Below are positions 53,645 to 59,233 of a DNA stretch of 59,233 nucleotides, piece by piece. Source of the DNA: Clostridium sp. CAG:793. Its GTDB lineage: Bacteria; Bacillota; Clostridia; TANB77; CAG-508. Both the position numbers and the translations under genes were made by a program. The notes below the pieces were generated by a model. That model worked only from the letters and a program-made list of their open reading frames with translations. It was not told where the DNA came from and did no database searches. Within the stretch, counting starts at the first letter, position 1, and every line of letters begins with the position of its first letter. The stretch is taken from positions 1 through 59,233 of the forward strand of contig HF993634.1 in assembly GCA_000433915.1 (NCBI GenBank), given 5' to 3'.

Positions 53645-53674
53645 ACTGCCGAAACAAATTTCGACAGTCTTTTT
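53645..53674. promoter_or_regulatory. Paired Spo0A boxes before spoIIGA (or second terminator)
   Basis: TGCCGAA (53647-53653) and, inverted, TGTCGAA (read as TTCGACA, 53660-53666) form an inverted repeat. Both fit the 0A box TGNCGAA. spoIIG of B. subtilis is a Spo0A-activated promoter, and a possible -10 (TTAAAT 53673-53678) lies next to the pair. The same sequence also makes a hairpin followed by five T, so a second terminator is an alternative. Confidence 0.5.
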
Positions 53675-53705
53675 AAATCAAAAGAATTAAAATAAGGACA
53701 TGACA

Positions 53706-54581
53706 ATGTATATAGATATAATTTTTTTTGAGAATATATTAATGAATTACATAATACTGTATGCAACAGGTTTTTTACAAAAAAGAAAAATGACTAATTT
53801 ACGATTAATAATATCAAGTACAGCAGGCGCCATATATGCAATTATTGCATATATGAATATTATTCCGATATATTCAACACTATTTATGAAAATATTATTA
53901 TCAATAATAATGATATATATAGCATTTAAGCCACAACAATTAAAAACAATGTTTAAAGAGTTAATATTATTTTACTTTACATCATTTGTAATTGGAGGTT
54001 GTGCATTTGCACTATTGTATATGATATCACCACAAAGCATACAATTTAGTAATGGAGTATTAGTTGGAACATATCCAATGAAGATAACGATAATAGCAGG
54101 AATAATAGGATTTATCATAATACAATACTCATTTAGCATTAACAAAAGATATATGAAAATAAAAGATTTATTATGTGACATAGAAGTAATAATAAAAGGA
54201 AAAAGCGTAAAAATGAAAGGATATATAGACTCTGGGAACACTCTAAAAGATCCGTTAACTAATAAACCAGTAATAATAGTAGAACAAAGCAAGTTAGAAG
54301 AAATTATAGGAAAAGATTTTTTTGAAGGAGGTGATGAAAATTTTAAGATAAGGTTTATACCATTTAAATCAATAGGAAAACAGAATGGAATGCTAACCGG
54401 AATACAACCAGATTTAATATACATAAATCATAATGAAGATATAATAAAAACAAAAAATGTAATAATAGGAATTTATGATAAAAAAATAAGCAAAAACTAT
54501 TCAGCTTTAATAGGATTAGAGCTATTAGAAGGAGGGAAAAGTAATGAGAATAATAGATATTATAAACAAAGCGTACAATAA
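53706..54581 (+). CDS. spoIIGA: Pro-SigE processing protease SpoIIGA
   Basis: 291 residues. Five membrane segments (about 1-150) precede an aspartic-protease-like domain with YIDSGNTLKDP (catalytic Asp). It cleaves pro-SigE in the mother cell in response to the forespore signal SpoIIR. ATG 53706 is 7 bases after AAGGA; ATG 53700 is too close. Its end overlaps sigE by 38 bases. Confidence 0.93.
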   Translation: MYIDIIFFENILMNYIILYATGFLQKRKMTNLRLIISSTAGAIYAIIAYMNIIPIYSTLFMKILLSIIMIYIAFKPQQLKTMFKELILFYFTSFVIGGCAFALLYMISPQSIQFSNGVLVGTYPMKITIIAGIIGFIIIQYSFSINKRYMKIKDLLCDIEVIIKGKSVKMKGYIDSGNTLKDPLTNKPVIIVEQSKLEEIIGKDFFEGGDENFKIRFIPFKSIGKQNGMLTGIQPDLIYINHNEDIIKTKNVIIGIYDKKISKNYSALIGLELLEGGKSNENNRYYKQSVQ

Positions 54582-55257
54582 GATTTTCAATATAGATGAT
54601 ATTGAAAAAATATTTTATGTAGGAGGAAGTGACAATCTACCAGCACCACTCAGCTCAAAAGAAGAAGAAGAGGCAATAAAAAAACTTGATAAAGGAGATG
54701 ACGATGCACGAAAACTATTGGTCGAACATAATTTAAGATTAGTTGTATACATAGCTAAAAAATTTGAAAACACGGGAGTAGGAATAGAAGACTTAGTCTC
54801 AATAGGTACAATTGGATTAATGAAAGCCATAAATACATTTAATTCAGAAAAGAAAATAAAACTTGCAACATATGCATCAAGATGTATAGAAAATGAGATA
54901 CTAATGTACTTAAGAAGAAGTAATCGACTAAAAAGCGAAATATCAATAGATGAACCACTAAATCAAGATGGTGATGGAAATGAACTACTATTATCAGATA
55001 TATTAGGAACAGAAGAAGACATTACCTCTAGGAGACTAGAAGACGAAGTTGATCAAAAATTATTAAAAGCTTCAATATCAAAACTGAATAAAAGAGAAAA
55101 AGACATAATGGAACTAAGATTTGGATTTATAACAGGAAATGAAAAGACTCAAAAAGAAGTTGCAGATATGCTGGGAATATCACAAAGTTACATATCAAGA
55201 CTTGAAAAAAAGATAATAGGAAAAATGAAAAAAGAGATATTAAGCAAAACAGGATAA
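54544..55257 (+). CDS. sigE: Mother-cell sigma factor SigE (pro-form)
   Basis: 237 residues. The N-terminal pro-sequence (about 1-28, ending near FYVGGSDNLPAP) is removed by SpoIIGA. Region 2 (DLVSIGTIGLMKAINTFN, KLATYASRCIENEILMYLRR) and region 4 (KTQKEVADMLGISQSYISRLEK) are complete. It directs early mother-cell transcription. GAGGG upstream and the overlap suggest translation coupled to spoIIGA. Confidence 0.96.
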   Translation: MRIIDIINKAYNKIFNIDDIEKIFYVGGSDNLPAPLSSKEEEEAIKKLDKGDDDARKLLVEHNLRLVVYIAKKFENTGVGIEDLVSIGTIGLMKAINTFNSEKKIKLATYASRCIENEILMYLRRSNRLKSEISIDEPLNQDGDGNELLLSDILGTEEDITSRRLEDEVDQKLLKASISKLNKREKDIMELRFGFITGNEKTQKEVADMLGISQSYISRLEKKIIGKMKKEILSKTG

Positions 55258-55271
55258 AATATAAAGAATGA

Positions 55272-55300
55272 TTGACTTTGAAAAAATGGTAATATATAAT
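55272..55300 (+). promoter_or_regulatory. Promoter of the Tim44-like/SPFH pair
   Basis: TTGACT (55272-55277) and a perfect TATAAT (55295-55300), 17 bases apart; sigma-A type. Confidence 0.75.
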
Positions 55301-55322
55301 TATAAAAAAAATGGGGGATCAA

Positions 55323-56285
55323 ATGAAAAAAGACAAAAAAAATACTAAAGTAATAAAATATATAGCACTAATAGCAATAATATTTGTAATAATAAATATG
55401 GTAATATGTAAACCTACACAAGCAGATGTAGGAAGTTTTGAAGATTATGACTCAGGAAGCAGTTGGGATTCGGGTAGTAGCTGGGACTCTGGCTCATCTT
55501 GGGACTCTGACTCTTCATGGGATTCTGATTCATCATGGAGTTCAGGATCATCAGGACACAACTATTCAAACAATTATTATATAATGAGTTCATTAGAAAA
55601 TATAATAATAAGAATAGCAGTAATTGTTATTATTATTGTAATAGCGAAGGCTATGTCAAGATCTAAGAAACATAATAGTATTACAAATACTACAATAAAT
55701 ACAAATCCAACAAATGCAGAATCGCAAATAATAAGTAGAATAAAACAAGTAGATCCACAATTTAATAGCACAGAATTTAAAGCTTATGCTAAAGACGTAT
55801 TTATAAAATTACAAAATGCATGGACAGAAAGAGATTGGGAGAAAATTAGACCATTCGAAACAAATGAATTATTTGAAATGCACAAAGCACAGCTAGATGG
55901 ATATATAAAGAATAATCAAATCAATGTAATGGAAAGAATTTGCGTAAATGCAGTATATTATACAGATTTCGAACAAAATGGAGGCAAAGACATAATAAAA
56001 GTTGACTTATACTCAAGAATGGGAGACTATATAATAGATGCAACAACAAGACAAGTAATAAGAGGAAGCAAATCAGCAGAATATTATCACACATATACAC
56101 TTACATTTGTAAGAAAGACAGGAAATAAAACGAAAGTTGGAGATAATAATCTAAATACAACAAACTGTCCAAACTGCGGAGCACCAACAACAATAACATC
56201 ATCAGGAAGATGTGAATACTGCAATAGCGTAATAACAACAGAAGATCATGGATGGGCATTATCAAGCTTAACAAGAAAAAAATAA
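55323..56285 (+). CDS. Tim44-like-domain membrane protein with zinc ribbon
   Basis: 320 residues. An N-terminal signal or membrane segment (about 13-34) is followed by an acidic Ser-Trp-Asp repeat region (SSWDSG-type units, about 46-78). A second membrane segment (about 93-111) comes next. Residues 130-270 form a Tim44-like domain (AKDVFIKLQNAWTERDWEKI, TNELFEMHKAQLDGY). CPNCG and CEYC near the end form a zinc ribbon. It precedes the SPFH gene by 22 bases. Function unknown, perhaps membrane quality control. ATG 55323 has GGGGGA upstream. Confidence 0.75.
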   Translation: MKKDKKNTKVIKYIALIAIIFVIINMVICKPTQADVGSFEDYDSGSSWDSGSSWDSGSSWDSDSSWDSDSSWSSGSSGHNYSNNYYIMSSLENIIIRIAVIVIIIVIAKAMSRSKKHNSITNTTINTNPTNAESQIISRIKQVDPQFNSTEFKAYAKDVFIKLQNAWTERDWEKIRPFETNELFEMHKAQLDGYIKNNQINVMERICVNAVYYTDFEQNGGKDIIKVDLYSRMGDYIIDATTRQVIRGSKSAEYYHTYTLTFVRKTGNKTKVGDNNLNTTNCPNCGAPTTITSSGRCEYCNSVITTEDHGWALSSLTRKK

Positions 56286-56307
56286 TAAATAACCTAAGGA
56301 GGAAATT

Positions 56308-57624
56308 ATGGGACTAATTAAAGCTGCAACAGCAGCAATATCAAGCACACTACACGATAGCTGGAAGGAGGCAATTAGATGCGAAGATATAACAAATGAC
56401 ATACTTATGGTAAAAAAGACAACACCAACAGGAGTTATATCTAATGGAAGCACAATTATAGTAGCACCAGGACAATGTGCAGTAATATATGATAATGGAA
56501 GAATAATAGATGCAACAGCAGAAGATGGAACATATATATTTGATACATCATCAACTCCATCATTCTTTGCAGGACAATTTAAAGATTCATTTAAAGAAAT
56601 GTGGCAAAGATTCACATATAATGGAGCAACAGCAAAAGAACAATCAGTATTTTTCTTTAATTTAAAAGAAATAGTAAATAACAAATTTGGAACAGCAACT
56701 CCAATTCCATTCCAAGATTGGTCACACCCAATTCCAAATAGAATGACAAATACAATATCTCCATTAAGCGTAAAAATACGTTGCTATGGAACATATACAT
56801 TTAAAATAGAAAATCCAGCAGTATTTATGCAAGAAATAGCAGGAACAGCTAATGTATTCTACAAATCTACAATTATAGAGCAAATGAGAAGCGAAGTAAT
56901 AGCAACCTTCCAAAATGTTTTAAATGAATTAGGAAATTCACAACATAGAGTACCAGTACTAGAAATGCCAAGTCAAACTGATGAAATGAAAATGATGATG
57001 GAGCAAAGAGTTTACGATGAGCCAATAAGAAGAAGAGGAATAAAAATTGTAAGTTTCAATGTAGAATCAGTATCATTAGAAGAAGAATCAGAAAAGAAGA
57101 TTAACAGTTACGAATTAAGCTCAAATACATATATGCAACAAGGACAAATGACACAAGCATATTCGAATGCAATTCAAGATGCTGCTAAAAATTCAAATGG
57201 AGCAGCAAATGGCTTCATGGGAATAGGAATGATGAATATGATGTCTGGAGGAGTAATGGGCGGTGCTGCACAAAATGTTTGGCAAGAACAACCTCAAGGA
57301 CAAAATCCTAATACTCAGACATACAATCCATATAATAATGTACAACAACCAGTGCAAAATCAAGAACAGCTGGTAGCAGAGAAGGAAACTCCTATGCAAA
57401 ATGCTGAAGAACCAGCAAAGAAAGAACAACAAAAACCAGAACTAAGTATATTAGGTACAAATACAGAATATGAACAAAAAAACAATGAAAATGTAAGCCA
57501 ACCTATACAAGAAAATGAAGAGCAATCAAGTCAGGTTAATACATACAAGATGTGCAAACAATGTGGAACAATGAATCCCAATAATGCAAAATTTTGCTTA
57601 AACTGTGGAAATAAATTAGAATAA
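56308..57624 (+). CDS. SPFH-domain protein with C-terminal zinc ribbon
   Basis: 438 residues. An SPFH/band-7-like domain (about 30-260) of the YdjI/virion-core type (IIVAPGQCAVIYDNGRI, DGTYIFDTSSTPSFF, VKIRCYGTYTFKI). A Gly/Met- and Gln-rich linker follows, then a closing zinc ribbon (CKQCGTMNPNNAKFCLNCG). Such proteins often form membrane-associated scaffolds or stress responders. AAGGAGG lies upstream of the ATG. Paired with a Tim44-like gene; a partner role is inference. Confidence 0.85.
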   Translation: MGLIKAATAAISSTLHDSWKEAIRCEDITNDILMVKKTTPTGVISNGSTIIVAPGQCAVIYDNGRIIDATAEDGTYIFDTSSTPSFFAGQFKDSFKEMWQRFTYNGATAKEQSVFFFNLKEIVNNKFGTATPIPFQDWSHPIPNRMTNTISPLSVKIRCYGTYTFKIENPAVFMQEIAGTANVFYKSTIIEQMRSEVIATFQNVLNELGNSQHRVPVLEMPSQTDEMKMMMEQRVYDEPIRRRGIKIVSFNVESVSLEEESEKKINSYELSSNTYMQQGQMTQAYSNAIQDAAKNSNGAANGFMGIGMMNMMSGGVMGGAAQNVWQEQPQGQNPNTQTYNPYNNVQQPVQNQEQLVAEKETPMQNAEEPAKKEQQKPELSILGTNTEYEQKNNENVSQPIQENEEQSSQVNTYKMCKQCGTMNPNNAKFCLNCGNKLE

Positions 57625-57654
57625 AAAAAAGCCATATTATTTAATAAGAGAATA

Positions 57655-57695
57655 AAGACTGCCTGACAAAATATTTTGCCAAACAGTCTTTTTAT
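57655..57695. terminator. Terminator between the SPFH gene and ylmC
   Basis: AAGACTG (57655-57661) pairs with CAGTCTT (57684-57690), with an inner CAAAAT/ATTTTG stem; T-run follows on the plus strand. It may serve both convergent genes. Confidence 0.75.
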
Positions 57696-57698
57696 TTT

Positions 57699-57932
57699 TT
57701 AAATTTCAACAAGAATTACATTATCTCCAATACAACGAATTTTGTCCCATGTAATTACGATATCATTGCTAGGAGATAAAAATCCAAAAGTTTTATTAGA
57801 ACCAGGTACAATAATAGAAGTAATACTTCCGGAAGTTAAATCAGCACATACATCTTGAACATATCCTAATCTCTTTCCATCTGTAATATTTATAACCTCT
57901 TTGTGCCTGAAGTCCATACCTTTCTGAGCCAT
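57699..57932 (-). CDS. ylmC: YlmC/YmxH-family PRC-barrel sporulation protein
   Basis: 77 residues, a PRC-barrel fold (FRHKEVINITDGKRLGYVQD, ITSIIVPGSNKTFGF). Genes of this family usually sit next to sigG in Clostridia. ATG 57932 has AAAGGTG upstream on the minus strand. Exact function unknown. Confidence 0.85.
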   Translation of the reverse strand: MAQKGMDFRHKEVINITDGKRLGYVQDVCADLTSGSITSIIVPGSNKTFGFLSPSNDIVITWDKIRCIGDNVILVEI

Positions 57933-57974
57933 TAAACACACACCTTTCATAATATATAATCTACTTAAATTATA

Positions 57975-58751
57975 TTAATTATATGATCTTTTTATGTGAT
58001 TAATTGCACTTTTTTCAAGTCGAGATACCTGTGCCTGAGAAATACCGATTTCATTTGCAACTTCCATTTGAGTTTTACAATCAAAAAAACGCTTCTTTAT
58101 AATAGAAAGTTCTTTTGCTGAAAGCTTTTTCATGGCTTCAGCAATAGCGATATCTTCAGTCCAACGTTCATCAGTATTTTTCTTATCACTAATTTGGTCT
58201 AAAACGCATAAGCTACCATCAGAATCACCACTTTGAATTGAATCTTGCAAAGAAACAGGATCTTGAATAGCGTCTAAGCTAAATGCAATTTCTTCTTTTT
58301 CAACTCCCAACTCATTTGCAATTTGGTCGATTGTTGGTTCGATTTGTTTTTCTTTAATAAATCTATCCTTAATCATAATAGCTTTATAAGCTAAATCTCG
58401 AGTAGACCTGCTAACTCTAATTGGGTTATTATCTCTAAGATACCTCTTGATTTCACCAATAATCATAGGAACAGCGTAAGTAGAAAACTGTACATTCTGA
58501 GACAAGTCAAAATTATCAATAGCTTTAATAAGTCCTATACAACCAACTTGAAACAGGTCATCAGGATTTTCATTTTTAAAACGGAATTTTTTAATTACAC
58601 TAAGAACCAATTTGAGATTACAATTTATAAATTTATTTCTAGCTGATTCATCTCCATCCTTTATTTTATTTAATAGTTCATCTTTTTCTTCATTAGAAAG
58701 TACAGGCAACTTAGAAGTATTAATACCACAGATCTCAACTTTATTTATCAA
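57975..58751 (-). CDS. sigG: Forespore sigma factor SigG
   Basis: 258 residues. It starts with the SigG-typical INKVEICGINTSKLPVLSNEE. Region 2 (DDLFQVGCIGLIKAIDNFD, QFSTYAVPMIIGEIKRYLRD), region 3 and region 4 (TQMEVANEIGISQAQVSRLEK) are intact. It drives late forespore genes, including the SASP at 25603. The TTG start at 58751 has GAGAGG 8 bases upstream. I saw no clear SigF/SigG promoter before it. It is split from sigE by the Tim44/SPFH pair and inverted. Confidence 0.95.
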   Translation of the reverse strand: MINKVEICGINTSKLPVLSNEEKDELLNKIKDGDESARNKFINCNLKLVLSVIKKFRFKNENPDDLFQVGCIGLIKAIDNFDLSQNVQFSTYAVPMIIGEIKRYLRDNNPIRVSRSTRDLAYKAIMIKDRFIKEKQIEPTIDQIANELGVEKEEIAFSLDAIQDPVSLQDSIQSGDSDGSLCVLDQISDKKNTDERWTEDIAIAEAMKKLSAKELSIIKKRFFDCKTQMEVANEIGISQAQVSRLEKSAINHIKRSYN

Positions 58752-58958
58752 AATGCCAAACCTCTCTTTCGAAAAAATAATTACAAGAAAAGTATTTCCA
58801 AAAATAAATAAAATATACAACAAGAACATTTAATTAACATAACAACAATAAAATGGTAGTAAACAATAGAAAAATAGTGACTAAAAAGCACGAAAAAACT
58901 CATAACAAACAAAATATAATAAAAAAATGAAAAAATATAAAAAACTTTGAAAAAATGC

Positions 58959-58987
58959 TTGACTTAAAAATGAAAAGGTGGTATTAT
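58959..58987 (+). promoter_or_regulatory. rRNA-type promoter, upstream copy
   Basis: TTGACT (58959-58964) with TATTAT (58982-58987) at 17 bases; TATAAT also reads at 58985 with 20. Preceded by AAAACTTTGAAAAA (58941-58954), also found before the second promoter. Confidence 0.6.
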
Positions 58988-59120
58988 AATAAATGTACGA
59001 AGGAGATTAGTGAGAACGCACACAAGAGCAAAAAGACAGCAAAACTAATTCTTTATTTTTTGCACTAAAATTGATGAAAAGATTATCAAAAAATAATTTG
59101 AAAAAACTTTGAAAAAAGTG

Positions 59121-59149
59121 TTGACAAATTGAAAAGTGCATAGTATAAT
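59121..59149 (+). promoter_or_regulatory. rRNA-type promoter, downstream copy
   Basis: Perfect TTGACA (59121-59126) and perfect TATAAT (59144-59149), 17-base spacer, preceded by the AT-rich AAAACTTTGAAAAA (59103-59116). The strongest promoter in the window. Confidence 0.85.
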
Positions 59150-59155
59150 AAAAAA

Positions 59156-59233
59156 GTTCCACACAGAAACATTAAGAAACAAAAATGGAACGAGTACAAA
59201 GTACATTGAAAAGTAAACAATGAATCTTTTGAG
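59156..59233 (+). promoter_or_regulatory. rRNA operon leader running off the window
   Basis: GTTCCA/TGGAAC (59156-59161/59187-59192) form an inverted repeat, followed by GTACATTGAAAAGTAAACAATG-like sequence typical of clostridial leaders before 16S rRNA. No mature rRNA is reached. Confidence 0.6.

Noticed and set aside
1..59233. Prophage, insertion sequence or tRNA genes
   Set aside because: No integrase, transposase, phage structural gene or cloverleaf-like sequence was seen.

Overview
The window is a 59 kb stretch of a very AT-rich (below about 30 % GC by eye), endospore-forming, Gram-positive-type Clostridia chromosome. The lineage rests on sporulation genes (spoIIGA, sigE, sigG, ylmC, an alpha/beta SASP), the ctsR-mcsA-mcsB-clpC operon, gatCAB, a DAP-type MurE (DNPR motif) and a low-GC division and cell-wall cluster. 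Arginine is almost always AGA, and TTG starts are frequent (mraZ, rsmH, murG, ssb, ftsA, sigG). Species cannot be named; an uncultured gut-type Clostridia member is the likely source. The right edge stops in what looks like an rRNA leader, a usual contig break.
Layout. 1-425: divergent promoter, possible structured RNA and an orphan terminator. 429-6337: a large thioester adhesin, an Ig-like membrane protein and a pseudo-receiver/GGDEF protein. 6403-17166: first division/wall block (mraZ, rsmH, ftsL, pbpB/spoVD, an intruding AgrC-like kinase, murE, mraY, ftsW/spoVE, murG). 17224-25417: topA, a pilin-like LamG-type protein, then gatC-tmk-gatA-nagZ-gatB. 25603-31816: SASP, rpsT, hpf (minus) and the CtsR operon. 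31884-36463: small accessory genes, murI, a split TSUP transporter, a tandem-OB SSB and a GC-deviant small gene. 36645-42238: minD, minE, rodA, dusB, a GerS-like protein, mazF, and an HD-GYP protein (minus). 42399-54581: a nucleosidase-like gene, smc, then the second division block (murA, ftsQ, two DUF881 genes, sbp, ftsA, ftsZ) running into spoIIGA-sigE. 55323-58751: a Tim44-like/SPFH pair, then ylmC and sigG on the minus strand. 58830-59233: duplicated strong promoters and an rRNA-type leader.
How the genes fit together. Most products serve peptidoglycan synthesis and septation (MurE, MraY, MurG, MurA, MurI, two SEDS proteins, one class B PBP, FtsL, FtsQ, FtsA, FtsZ, MinD, MinE) and the switch to sporulation (SpoIIGA/SigE, SigG, SASP). 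The rest serve translation (Asp/Glu-tRNA amidotransferase, S20, HPF) and protein quality control. Regulatory DNA visible in the sequence includes MraZ boxes, a CtsR box, a candidate paired Spo0A site before spoIIGA, and many TTGACA/TATAAT promoters with 17-bp spacers.
No CRISPR array, prophage or insertion sequence was seen. No obviously novel multi-gene system stands out. The best leads are an ACAAAAGA repeat array between mraZ and rsmH, the GC-deviant 74-residue gene next to minD, the Tim44/SPFH zinc-ribbon pair between sigE and sigG, an orphan AgrC-like kinase inside the wall cluster, the adhesin/c-di-GMP island, and several unusual 5' leader structures.
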